From Rhyacophila brunnea (Eukaryota; Arthropoda; Insecta; Trichoptera; Rhyacophilidae): a DNA stretch of 64,000 bases. A model generated the notes under the pieces. That model was not told the origin of the DNA. It worked only from the letters and a program-made list of their open reading frames with translations, and did not search any database. Positions 1-10,769 of the stretch are shown here, in pieces. How positions within the stretch are numbered: position 1 is the stretch's first letter; the number at the start of each line of letters is the position of its first letter. The position numbers were made by a program, and so were the translations under genes. The stretch is taken from assembly GCA_022495005.1 (NCBI GenBank), contig JAGYXB010000612.1, positions 248,001-312,000 of the forward strand. Reading direction: 5' to 3'.

Positions 1-175
1 TTCAATCTTGAATTCTCGAATTTTGCCAAAATCAGCTATGAAAATTTAATTAATGTTCATATTGAATCTAATAAACTTGGAGACCGTATAGTATACGATC
101 ATCCTCTTTCCGATAAGAAAGCCCACGGCGAACTGTGCCACGGTGAAATGTTTTACGTACAATTTACTTGTAACC
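1..175 (-). repeat. Dispersed repeat family B, copy 1 (cut by window edge)
   Basis: This segment is the reverse complement of the left part of the copies at 21720 and 23189. Shared words include TTTTGGCAAAATTC, CGTATAGTATACG and CACCGTGGCACAGTTCGCC. It ends near the GTTACA box at 171-175. Family B carries the same short words in opposite orientation near its two ends (TTCACCGTG, AGTTCGCCGT), so it is probably a non-autonomous DNA element. No coding potential is seen. Confidence 0.65.
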
Positions 176-1749
176 AAAAATGTTACATCAAAAGATACCG
201 CACGCAATATGTCAACAAAAATTAAACTGCCAGAATTTAAAGTTACCTGTCGCTATAAATATATATAAACGCCATGACATTCCCTTGGATCCCTTTCAAT
301 TAGATCGAATCAGAGTGAAATAACGAGGAATGTGCGTGCAACGAATCGCCTTTTCCACCCATGCGTTCATAAATTATTACTGAACAAGTACATTGTGTTT
401 GTAAATCCATCATTATGACATGGTGCTGGCTGGTACGAAATGTATGAAACTATGGCAGACTACAATATTATTTGCATTCTGCCTGGTCATACATTATTGG
501 ACGAATATTGCACAAATATAGCAGCCACAGGCGCGCACACAGAAAAATGGTTTGGGATGGGGTCTATTTGTAAAAACATGCAAAATCCTTTATTATTCAA
601 TTTAGCGCCACTGACCTCCGTATTTATTCGGCATATAACTTCTCGTCGCTTCGACAGTGGACCCCCGCACTTTTTCGGATAAATTCCCAGACACTCCGCC
701 CTTTGAGTCGGGCGATGTACATAACTACGGGTGCTCGCCGGAGTTATTACGACCTGCCGCATCCACGAGTGGTTATCGAATGCGCGTGGCCTAACGGTGA
801 TAAGGGTTGCTGGTGTTCGTATGTGTAGTCTGCGCTATCTTACCTTTTAGACGTGCCGTGTCAGAATTTTAGAGCAAAAGATGGATGTTTCAGATGATTG
901 CAGTAATTAATCAGTTACACAGATATTGTATTTCGAAGAATAGAACGTCGATAGGAGAGAAGGCTGTTCAACGGTTAAATCATTTGTGTCACGATCCTCA
1001 GTCACGAGATCATGACAAAGAAGGAGTAATATTCCAACTTGAAAGGCCACCTTACATTTGTCACGCCACGGCGTACGCTTCTATGACGAAGTGGTAAAGA
1101 GTGACTTCTGAAAGGAAGTAAGCTAGTGTAGGGCTTTCAAACTATGTTCCGTAGACCACTGGTGTTTACGCGAATTTATCAGAAGAGTACCTATCCCAGT
1201 GTGTCAAAACAAGCTATTATTGTTTTACGTTCGTTTAAGTACTAGGTCCGACATATTTATGCAAAGGAGGATTTTCTTATTATGCTGCAACGAAGTCAAA
1301 GTACAGGAACTGGCTTGGACGTCTCACCAGATATAGGAATCCAACAATCTAATATTATGCCCGATATCAAGAAGATTTGCAATTCAAGGATCGAAAACAT
1401 TAAGAACTTTAAAATTTATTAATTAGTTATGTATTATTTACCTACCTCACATAATAAACAAGGTGTTCCGAGCAATTTCAGGATTTGTGTGTTCTATCGC
1501 AGGAAAAATTTGAGAAACCCTGGAATAGTGGGTCACATTGCATAGATAGGTAGTCAGGTATCTACTTATTAGTTATACGGGACTTGAAGATGATACTAAA
1601 ACTAATATCCGAGTAGCAGATGATAAGGCAAACATTGCCCTGATAGTGGCCGATCTCCGCTAGGGGATGTCACGATAAGAAGAAGACTAATAATTACTAC
1701 TAATGAAAACATAGAAAAGGTAGGTGCACACCAATGCCAACGTAAAATA
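176..1749. other. Non-coding stretch with a CpG-rich patch at about 510-870
   Basis: I recognise no gene or named repeat here. The part around 510-870 is richer in CG dinucleotides than its surroundings; the open frames at 440-682 (+) and 487-762 (-) overlap on opposite strands and resemble no known protein. The rest is AT-rich. Confidence 0.4.
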
Positions 1750-1918
1750 ATATTCTAACGGATTTAAGTTTTGTACTATTCCATTTCAGTCGTTTTTTGG
1801 GACTCGGGTTTCGCCTTTCGGCATCTTCGCCAAAGGTAAACACACGATCAGTGTGTGTTTACCTTTGGTGAGTGTATAAAGTACAAAATAATACAAAACT
1901 TAAATCCATTAGAATTTA
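1750..1918. repeat. Nested hairpin (foldback), about 170 bp
   Basis: An outer imperfect inverted repeat (left about 1751-1780, right about 1889-1917; shared word GGATTTAAGTTTTGTA) encloses a perfect 16-bp inverted repeat, CCAAAGGTAAACACAC at 1830-1845 and its complement at 1853-1868, with a 7-base loop. The shape suggests a small MITE or foldback. No clear TSD was seen. Confidence 0.6.
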
Positions 1919-2439
1919 AATTCAAATTCCATCAAGTACCTTCAGTCGATAGTATTAATATAGTAAAATAATACCGTTGAATAAAGAAAATAAATAATGA
2001 GTGTTTCTAAAATTTAATTAAATCATATTTACTTGAAGACTGATTATAAAAAGTCTACGATTGGATATCACAAAATTATATTTTAAAATATATATATATA
2101 TTTACGCACAGATTATTACAACCTTTGTACTCACGAACATTGGTGGTAAATATACAATGCAGCGCATCTGTAGGTAAATAGATATATTGTGACAACTATT
2201 ACATTACGTATTAATGCCTCTGTTCTGTAACTGACAATACAATTAATTTTTATTAAGGTATGCTTTAAAGTTTAAATAATCGCCTAATAATGAGAGTCTT
2301 CGCCACTGGTAGGTATGGCCGATATGGAGAGGAACGCAAATAAACACAATGAAAAAGTAAGTTCTGATTGACTTTACATTATTATTTTTCGATTGTACTT
2401 ATTGTTAGCGTGATGGACACGTCGAGTTTAACGAAATTT
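1919..2439. other. AT-rich stretch, nothing recognised
   Basis: Low-complexity AT-rich sequence with a short (TA)n run near 2090. No open frame, repeat copy or hairpin was recognised. Confidence 0.4.
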
Positions 2440-2700
2440 CACTTCTCAGGCAGTTGGCGATACAAAGGGCTTCGTTAGCGGCGCCAATATCCGGCCGGCA
2501 GCGCGAAAAGGGACTCGAAATCCATTGCGTGATCCGCCCGCGCTCGAAAGCCGGCCGACTTTCTCCGGTGGGTACGTTTCCTTTGTATTTGACGCTGCCA
2601 CGACGGAAAGAGCGGCCACATTCAAAGCCATGATGGGCATTATTATGGTGGAAGACCGCACTGAACGGTAGGATGCGACTCCGGTTGTGCGACGACGGTA
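2440..2700. other. CpG-rich non-coding patch
   Basis: GC- and CpG-rich block (words such as CGGCGCC, CCGGCCGGCAGCGCG, GCCGGCCG) in an AT-rich setting. The only open frame (2446-2661, minus, 71 codons) resembles nothing known and is expected in GC-rich DNA. It could be a regulatory element, an untranslated exon or unmethylated DNA; sequence alone does not decide. Confidence 0.4.
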
Positions 2701-2714
2701 ATGAATTTCTTTTT

Positions 2715-2795
2715 AAGGGTTAAACCACCCGCAGTGACAGAATATCTGGTAGTGGGTTCGAATTCCGCGTCTGGCAGATTCAATCGTTTTTATTC
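2715..2795 (+). repeat. tRNA-like SINE head remnant
   Basis: The string GGGTTCGAATTCCGCGTCTGG near 2755-2776 looks like a B box with SINE-type downstream sequence (GTCTGGCA also occurs in the SINEs at 10770 and 14860). The A box is not well preserved and no cloverleaf forms by eye, so it is called a SINE remnant and not a tRNA gene. Confidence 0.35.
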
Positions 2796-3608
2796 AACAC
2801 GAGCAAATGATTTTTAGACACAAAATCATTTGCTTAGAACAGTGATTGTCAATCGGGTCCGCGAAAGATACATAGCCAAATAGATCTCTTCTGATAATAT
2901 TACCATAAAGTAAATTAAATTTATTACCATGTGGATATCTGAAGGACTGCTATTTTTGGAATAAAGTAAATACGAAAAACACATGTTGCCTTAAAAATAT
3001 ACACGAATAGACAGAAAATATACGTGATGTTGACAATGAATTCGCGAGTTATACCTATCGCATGTGGATTGACAGTACATTCAAACTTTGGCGAGTTAAT
3101 TCGTTCATGGCGCTCTCCAGGTTAGACTACACGACTACAGTATATAAACTTGTTTACACGGCTTAGTACTAGTCATCAGTACTCGCTACTCGCACTAATA
3201 CCGATATACATAAACAGACCGAATACTACTAATCATTAGTAAAAAATGGAAGGAATAGAAACACATCAAATCTACAAATCGTTAGTACGTACCCCCACCA
3301 TAACTCTATTCGCAACTTGTCACAACTCTTGCCCAACTAGTGTTCAGTAACAAATAAGAATTATATACCTAATTAATATTTTGTATTTTGCTATCGTGCC
3401 ACTAATACACTTTTAGTTGCCAACTCGTGTAAACTCTACTCAACTCGGCGTTTAAACTAGCTTAGTGGTGACTAGCGAGTACTAATGATAAGTAAGTCCG
3501 TGTAAACAAGCCCTAACAGAAAGTCAGTAGGATAAAGCCAAGGATAGCATTCTTACTCTACAAGTAAAGGAGCCTCACGAAATTCTTCTGAATCCTCTCC
3601 ATCCTAAG
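2796..3608. other. AT-rich stretch, nothing recognised
   Basis: No coding region or repeat copy was recognised. Around 3120-3500 there is a loose run of ACTAGT/TACTAGT and CAACTCG words of unknown meaning. Confidence 0.35.
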
Positions 3609-3760
3609 AGCCGTTTCACACGAGACACCGGTGTCTCGCGAGGCTGCATTTACACATAAAAGAATCGGCGCATTCAGATGGAGACACACGTGTGTCGCAT
3701 TTATTTATATGTATATGCAGTGTCCAGAGATACCGGTGTCCAGACACCAGTGTCGTATGT
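3609..3760. repeat. Palindrome-cluster repeat (GACAC..GTGTC type)
   Basis: After AGCCGTTTCACAC come four related palindromes: GAGACACCGGTGTCTC (3622-3637, perfect), GACACACGTGTGTC (3683-3696, perfect), GATACCGGTGTC (3729-3740) and GACACCAGTGTC (3743-3754, imperfect centre). A block at 43230-43340 starts the same way (AGCCGAGCCACAC) but has a different palindrome core, CTGGTCTCGAGACCAG. The two look like members of one repeat type with exchangeable cores. Confidence 0.5.
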
Positions 3761-3879
3761 ACTTCAACGTATTTTATTATTATAATTTACGAGTCTCGTA
3801 TTGCGAGTGGACAGAGCTTCCACACGAGAGAGCAATAAATGGTCTTAATCCGGATCGCCACGTGTAATATGGCTAAAGA

Positions 3880-4050
3880 CAGTCATGGACATTATTAAGC
3901 GGATCGGTCGCGCGACTCGGCGTGTTTTCGGCCGGAAACGGGCTCATTTACCGTGACCCCGCGATCCTATCTCGCCGCTCAACCCCCCGTTTTGATTTTC
4001 AATCCTGATACTGCGTACGCTCCTATACAAAAAGCGGTCTGGATCGAGGA
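3880..4050. other. CpG-rich non-coding patch
   Basis: A short GC/CpG-rich block (CGGTCGCGCGACTCGGCG, CCCGCGATCC) without an open frame of note. Possibly regulatory, but there is no positive evidence. Confidence 0.3.
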
Positions 4051-4252
4051 TATAGGTATGCGTATATCTAAAGTTTTAAGTGGCTTAACCAGGCCATTAC
4101 GGTGACGAATGACTGACCATGATTTCGCTTCCAATAATTAATTTGGTGGGTACCAAAGATGTTGAAGAAACTCATTTTTAAATAATATGTGAAAGTGAAG
4201 CTGAAAAAATACTTAGGATAAATAGTCAGAAAGTAGCTAACATGACGAAAAA

Positions 4253-5167
4253 GATACCCCCAGGCCTCGATGTTTGGAAGGTCCCCCTACATATCGCGAA
4301 GGTTAAGGGCGGTGTAATGTTCTACCTACAGTACTGTTCGCCAAATGGTATTCCGTAGAATCCCAGGGTTCCGTGTAAAATAAAGGGTATTCCGTGTATT
4401 CCTAGCGATTTTTGGTATTCTTAAATAAATCCACTCGGATTGTCGGCTCTCGGCACCTTTACATTATGAAGCAGTGATCGCGACCCCCTTTTGTGATAAG
4501 ATAACCAAGTAACATGCGACCCCTTATCACATTGGATAAAAATAGTCAATTTTATTAGTCAGGAAACACTTGTGAAATAGCGCCGGATGAGAATTTTTGA
4601 AGTTATACTTCTTTAGGCGCGTTTGGAAAATCAGATCAGAGTGTATTTTTGGCGTGTGACATGTAACACATAATTTATTTTTTCACACAAAAATTAACGC
4701 ACTCGATTGGATTCGAACCACCGATTGTTCGGTTATCAGAAGAACGCACATAGTATGATACTCCAATCGTGACGATTATCTCCTATATATAGGTACTTAC
4801 CCTAAGAAATTTTGGAAAACGCACCAACTGCTCATTAAGTGACATTTTATTGTTATTTTTACATCTTCACCTAGATATGTGCGCTGCCGAATTATCTACC
4901 GGTTGAATTGAACAAATTTGTGAAATATCTGATGATTTCAGAGAAACGTGACGTCTAAAATCCACATTTTCTTACATATCGTATTCGATTCGCCATATTT
5001 CTTTTAACGCCCAACAGAATGATGTCTTCGTCGCTTAATACCTTCTAATCTTGTATTTATTATTAGAGAAAATTTGTGGGGTGTTTATCTCACTTAACTG
5101 GTCAACCCGCCATTCCGGGGCCCCAGTCTAGAGCCCTGTCAGCCCCACCCTCCTTGTGGGGGCCATG
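4253..5167 (-). mobile_element. MITE family A, long diverged copy with internal insertion
   Basis: Read on the minus strand, 5167 to about 5050 matches the left end of family A (CATGGCCCCCACAAGG, then a GC-rich block and the word for CTCTAATA), and about 4615 to 4253 matches the right half as in the copy at 9001-9522 (GGGTATTCCGTGTAT, AAGGTTAAGG, AGTCAGGAAACAC). The middle is replaced by sequence that includes a tRNA-like block at 4690-4770. A TSD could not be assigned. The frame at 5102-5290 (-) is a by-product of the GC-rich end. Confidence 0.55.
4690..4775 (-). repeat. tRNA-like (SINE-type) block
   Basis: On the minus strand GTGGTTCGAATCCAATCG is a good B box. The matching A box is poor and the 5' half does not fold as a tRNA by eye, so a SINE remnant is more likely than a tRNA gene. 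It sits inside the family A copy at 4253-5167. Confidence 0.4.
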
Positions 5168-5329
5168 CATACCACACATCATATCTTCTTTGGCCATATC
5201 CGCCCCATCATATGACGGTTTATTATAAATCCTGTAATAATGGCTGTCCAATTGTGCACATTTTCGTTTATCACCAGAAACTTGAATCACCTCACATGAA
5301 AACCTAACTTAACCTAACCTTCCTGCTTC

Positions 5330-5907
5330 CTATAAACCGATAAGAAGCGTGTTTTATTTAGACATGAATTTTATCTCAGTACTAAGCGACCCAAAGAGGT
5401 TGGACAGTCTTTAATATACGAGCATATTTCCGACATGGCCCCCACAAGGGGGGGGGAGCTCTAGCCTAGGGGCCCGGGCTCAGGGGGGGCCGTCGTGGCG
5501 GGTCAATCACATATTTAATTAAACACACATCACAAATTTGCTCTAATAGTAGGTAAAAAAAGTCGCAATTTCACGAGAGTGAGTTTTGCATTTTAAAAAA
5601 TGAGGTCGTTAGATGCATTTTGATTGTTTTGTGTTGATACTTGACAACTACATAATTCAAGTAGATGTATTAAAACTACGAAAATCTCTAAAAATAAGCC
5701 GAAGGCCCTTACTTTTACCTCTAACACAATTTTGAAAACGCTTCTGTTGTGTGTCACACATTAAACTTAGCGATAGGTAGGGAGGGGGCGCCAAAGATCC
5801 TGGCCGGGGGCGTTTTAGGATGTGAGGGCTATGATTTCCGATACAACATTGAACAACGGTGAAGTGTGATACGGCGAACTGCATACGTACAAGTTTCCAG
5901 AGACATG
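5330..5907 (+). repeat. Dispersed repeat family B, copy 4 (right half), split by a MITE
   Basis: 5330-5433 and 5842-5907 together match the right part of the family B copy at 23189-23595 (TTATTTAGACATGAATTTTAT, CATATTTCCGA, GTGAAGTGTGATACGGCGAA). The MITE at 5434-5833 interrupts the match and is flanked by ATTTCCGA on both sides, so B was present first. Confidence 0.65.
5434..5833 (+). mobile_element. MITE family A, complete copy with 8-bp TSD
   Basis: It starts CATGGCCCCCACAAGG and ends GAGGGCTATG, flanked by ATTTCCGA at 5426-5433 and 5834-5841. The left end is strongly GC-rich (a GGGGCCCGGGCTCAGG block); the right end carries AGCGATAGGTAGG. An 8-bp TSD suggests mobilisation by a hAT- or P-like transposase. 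The minus frame at 5657-5941 crosses its boundary and is not a gene. Confidence 0.75.
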
Positions 5908-6664
5908 CCGCAATGAGTTCTGACAATGACGGACTCTTCAAATAATTTAATTCATCAAAACAGCTAGTAATACGAGAATTATATGAATATGTTTAGGATG
6001 AACTTTTTTTAAATTTTTGGTTTATTCCATTGTATCTACATAACAAGACGATAAAATAAATACCTAATACTGAGCTCATTATAATATAGTTGCATAGATA
6101 TCGCTTACCGATAGATAAATTCTCTATAATTTAGTATGTAGCCCAATTCTCACGCTGAAATAAAAAAAAAACCAATACCATAACGGCTAATAGCAAAATT
6201 AATCTGACAGATCTATCTACAATGCCGAATTGTGGCGTCAAACAATATCTATTGAATGAATGCATTAATACTGAACAATACAAAAATGTCTATCTGTGGG
6301 TAAAGTGTTGTATTTACCGAAGGTGCTAGATGGAACGTGTAAAAGAAGCAAAGCGACCGTTGGATCTCTTCGCGCCGCTTCCTGCAGCTCGATGGTTGCT
6401 TGTTGTTTTTTCTTTTACTATGATGGTAAGTGGGGCGATGGCACACTTTCCGGACTAGCGCGGGCCACATGCTTTCAATACAAGAGCCGCGGGTATAGGA
6501 TGTCGTACTGCATACTTAAGTACTTACAACATTATTCTAAACCAAAATCAGTATTTTGAGATGCAACTTTAATTTTTTAAATGCGCTATTCATATTTTAC
6601 CGAATGAACATTTAATGAATTACATTATATTTGCATAACAAATAAATATAATCTTACTATCATT
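5908..6664. other. No gene recognised
   Basis: AT-rich sequence. The overlapping open frames at 6249-6470 (-) and 6296-6559 (+) are antisense to each other and match nothing known. Confidence 0.35.
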
Positions 6665-7594
6665 CAGTAGCGAAGGGTGGAGGTAGGCTGCTAAGATCCG
6701 CCATAATTAGTGCACATTAAACTTTATTAGTCATACGTATTTGTTTTTATTGAACCATCACTACAATTTACAGATGGTGGTGGTTAGTTTTTAAAAATCA
6801 ATTAAACCCTGCCTAAAACAAACAATAATATACGAAAAAATTGTACACACTTTTTCATTCGCACTTTTTTTTCGTTGGATTAAAAATACATATTACTACC
6901 ATTGTATTGTTGGGTCATTTTTTTAAATTCATTTAGATAAAAAATATTATTCTATCTATAAAATATCCAAAGTTATGAATGATTGAATTGCATAGTTGTA
7001 GATATTTTATAGATAGACGAGTATTGTTTGACTATTATCTATTATGGCTTGGTGTCGCAGAGTTTAATTGAATTTTAAAAACTAACCAACACCATCTGTA
7101 AATTGTAGTCTTATTTCAATGAAAACAAATACTGATGCATGACTGACAAAATTTAATGTGCATATTTGAGGAGCAAACATTCAAAAAGTGATTTGTCACA
7201 CATTTTGAAAAATGCCGTTTATTGTCAATTCTGATAGTCCATATTTAAATCTATGAAAGGAAACCAGAATCAGTGTTCAAAGAACCTTTTATCCTATAAA
7301 AAAATAAAATGCCTTGATTTTCATTCAAATAGTGTTTTGCCCACAAGTCTCATGCAAATCGTGTTTTGTCCAAATTTCAAATCAAAAAATGAACCACTTC
7401 CGCGAATTTTGGATTATACAAAATACCAGGTTTAAAATTCTTTCCTTAAACAGTTTTATAATAAATAAACCATTTTGAGTACAATATGTTTTTCTTGATT
7501 ATCTCAGCTCAACATCTGTGTGACAAATCACGTTTTGAATGTTTGCTCCTCATTTATGGAGGATATTAACAGCCCACCTCCACCCTTCGCCACT
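6665..7594. mobile_element. Palindromic hAT-like MITE family C, copy 1, with nested insertion
   Basis: The ends are inverted repeats (CAGTAGCGAAGGGTGGAGG at 6665 and its near-complement ending at 7594). Inside, long arms centred near 6980 (about 6700-6950 and 7000-7165) share words such as AGTTTTTAAAA, TTAAACCCTGCC and ATCTATAAAATAT, so most of the element folds on itself. The right arm is split by a separate element at 7168-7551. The TSD is not clear for this copy, but the copy at 61378 has one of 8 bp. Confidence 0.65.
7168..7551. mobile_element. Nested 384-bp TIR element with 4-bp TSD
   Basis: Inverted repeats of about 33 bp bound it (starts GAGGAGCAAACATTCAAAA, ends TTTTGAATGTTTGCTCCTC). 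It is flanked by ATTT at 7164-7167 and 7552-7555, and removing it plus one ATTT restores the family C sequence. The interior repeats a GTGTTTTG(C/T)CC word (about 7330, 7360) also found near the ends as CACGTTTTG. It has no coding capacity; the 60-codon frame at 7253-7435 lies wholly inside it. Confidence 0.65.
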
Positions 7595-9000
7595 CATTAT
7601 ATCATTATCATTAGATTCAATAGTTCCTAATTCATTGTTATACATGCATATAGGCTGTTGCTTCATTAAAACTGTCTACAAAGCATGAAAAGGATTTGTG
7701 AGACAATTTCAAATGACATTCTGGCCACCTGCATAATTATAATAATTTTAAATCTTCATACTTCTACATAATATGCAGATGGATTGAGGTGCCCCTATTC
7801 ATGATTTGAACACGATTTATGATCAAATATCATTAAATTTCTTGTGAAACTTGTATTTAAAAAATGCGTATCTAACAAGCCTGCGTGCGGACTGGGCAAC
7901 ATAAATTGTATTAACATACATATTTAGAAGTTATCTGTTATAAACTGTGATAAATATGATATTTTTCCACTTTTATGTAGTAGGTAGGTACCTAATATTG
8001 AAACGAAAATTGAAAACTCCCAATATCCTAATTTTATTATTTTTCACTAGCAAATAGCATGTCCCACAATACACATGTGCTCTCATATGGAGCAGTACCC
8101 AACAGTTACTATTATCATGTAAGTATTTATCACAAAGACAGTTATTTGTAAACTGTTTCAAGAAATTCTGTTCGTATATAAAATATCTTGATTGTAAATA
8201 CCTACTGTTGCACAGAATAAATTAAGACAATGGACATACATCACTGGCAGTTTTTTACGCCTGGTAATATCTCAGGAGCAGTTATTCAAGACTGAGGTCG
8301 CCACGCAATCAAGTGTGCGTTGACTGCGTCTAAATTGAATTATTCAGTAAAAATGTGCCCATGTGAGTGAGGAGCATGGAAAACTAACATGACTATTACA
8401 AGACTGACGTTTAAAAGTGAGCTTAAATTAAAAATTAACGATTAAAATTCATCGGCGATACGAAATCGTCCGGGATGGATAAAGTGTCTGAAGAAGACCA
8501 ATACCCGTCGAGTATCGTAGTGATAAAAAATGACGAATACTCAAAAGGAACCGACGCGATCCCTGTTGATCTCTAATATTTTGCAATCAGTCTGCGAGAT
8601 AGGGATCGGTTCCTGTAATTCGGTCAAGTGTAAAATATTAATTGCATTAAAATTGAAATATAATAAAATTGACAAAAACCTGTATCGGAGTGACCGGTCA
8701 AATCTAACAATATGTATAATACTCCATACGAAGATAGTTGACATTTCCTGGTATGTTTATTAAGGCAAGAGTAAGAAGCTCCGTCTGCCATCGCGACCTG
8801 GAGAAGACACTTTCTTGCGCGACGAGTGAAGAAGCAACCAAACGAGACACTAAATGAATACGAAAAAATTTACGAGTTTATGTACCTAAGTATATTCAAA
8901 TTTATTATCGAACGACCAACATAGGAACAAAAAAAAAACTTATAAATAAATAAATGCTTGAGGATTAAAACAATACCCTTTTTCAATTGGTAATGATATG
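7595..9000. other. No gene or repeat recognised
   Basis: AT-rich DNA. Short open frames at 7973-8161 (-), 8530-8763 (+) and 8541-8744 (-) have no recognisable domain; the last two are antisense to each other. A somewhat more GC-balanced part lies at 8460-8600. Confidence 0.35.
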
Positions 9001-9522
9001 CATGACCCCCACAAGGGGGGAGGGGCTGACAAGGCTCTAGTACGGGGGCCCGGCGTGGCAAGTCGACCAGCTAAATAAGAACAACACAGAACACATGCTA
9101 CAAGTTTGCCCTAATAGTAAAAAGTCGCCTGCGGCGCTATTTTCCTTTATGATTATTAACATTTATGTGATATGATGATTGATATACTTAAACGATAATT
9201 CAAGTGGAGAATTTCATTTTATAATTATTTAAAGTGTGTTTCCTGACTATACTTACAAAATGGCTTTTTATCCGATATGCCGCAGGGTTTCATGTTCTTT
9301 GGGTACTTACCACAAAAGGAGTTCACGATCAGTGTAAATCAACTGGATATATTTAAAAATCGCTAAAAATACACGGAATACCCTTAACCCTGGGGGATTC
9401 CGTGGAAACCACATGGGGAATACTACTCTAGAAAATCTCACTGTCCTTAACCTTAGCGATAGGTAGGCGGAGGCAGCCATAGATCCTGGCCTGGGGGCCC
9501 GCTTCAGGATGTAGAGGCCATG
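9001..9522 (+). mobile_element. MITE family A, 522-bp copy
   Basis: It begins CATGACCCCCACAAGGGG and ends GATGTAGAGGCCATG, with the family markers GTCGCCTGCGGCGC and AGCGATAGGTAGG. The flanking 8-mers ATGATATG and ATAATAAG agree at 6 of 8 positions, consistent with a decayed TSD. It has about 150 bp of middle sequence (9150-9400) missing from the 371-373-bp copies inside the hAT elements. Confidence 0.7.
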
Positions 9523-9784
9523 ATAATAAGTAATGCCTTTTTTTCTACACGGAGGATTTGGACGTTCATACGGCTGATGGTAACATATTCAGTTTTCAGG
9601 TAAGTATTAGTTGTTAGCTTTCCTATTCGTAGGGTGTGACTAAGGAATGAGTGTAGTTACCTATGTAATTAATTACCTGTTGAACAAAAAGCGTGTAACA
9701 GTAATACAGAATATTACTATAACGAATAATCACCAATACTTTATAAAACAATAAGTGTGCGATCAATTATCCGTATTTCTGCAT
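9523..9784. other. Nothing recognised
   Basis: AT-rich spacer between two MITEs; no features seen. Confidence 0.3.
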
Positions 9785-10140
9785 ACCAGTAGCGAAGGAT
9801 AGAGGTAGGGTGTTCCGACAGATCCGACATAAATAGTGCACACTAAACTTTGTCACTCAAACGTATTTATTTTTATTAAAATTAGACTACAATGTGTAGA
9901 CTGTAGATAGTGTTCGTTAGTTTTTAAAATTCAATTGAACCCTGCCTAATCCAGCCCATAGTAGATAAATAGTCAAACAAAAATAATCATTTATCTATAA
10001 AATATTTAAAATTATGCCATTAAACTATACATAATTTTAGATATTTTATAGATAGAAGAATATTTTTTAATCAATTATGGTTTGGTTCGGCAGGTCTTCA
10101 TGAAATTTAAAAAAAAAACTAACCAATTAAACAACATCAG
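9785..10140. mobile_element. Palindromic hAT-like MITE family C, copy 2 (right end missing)
   Basis: It starts CAGTAGCGAAGGATAGAGG and follows copy 1 through both internal arms (TTAAAATTCAATTGAACCC, ATCTATAAAATATTTAAAA, then the inverted words), but the match ends soon after AAAACTAACC near 10130. The right terminal repeat is absent. Confidence 0.6.
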
Positions 10141-10769
10141 CAATATTATGTACCTATTCTTAATTGTAGAAAAAGTGCAGTGTGCCCTGTTCGAAAACAT
10201 ATAGGTACAAATGGACCGACAAACAAGAAAGCGTGGCCATATTCGGGGATTTTTTTTATTGGTTCATCGGAAGTAGCAACTTGTGGTATTCATTAAGACG
10301 CGCATGTACCTAATAGCAATATTATCTGGTGTCGATGTGCGACGGGTTTCAAATAAATGAAATTTTGAAGAGACCAATATTCAAAAATTTCTAATAAAAT
10401 TTTGTACGTAGGTACCTACCTACATTCAATATAAAAAATATACAAATAACCAAAAAAATAATTCAAGTAGCAGTGCCACCTGTCAACTTTCTTGGATTTG
10501 GCTTAGTTCTGCAACATAAATTAATTGTAATGTCGTTTATTATTTTCTATATATTCATATACTTGATATGCTAGTACAGCAGTGTAAATATCTGTCAAAC
10601 TATTAAGACAGTAATCAGTTTATTTTTCAAATTAAGAATTTACGTGTAACTTTTCTTTCACCTTACACCATTTAATACGTCTTCTCTCAGTCTTGCTCTC
10701 TCATACCTACACATTTACATATATTTTCTCTCAAGCGATACAGATAGGTACATTAAGACAAATATTTAT
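10141..10769. other. Nothing recognised
   Basis: AT-rich DNA with a short GTAGGTACCTACCTAC run near 10408. No coding region or repeat was recognised. Confidence 0.3.
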
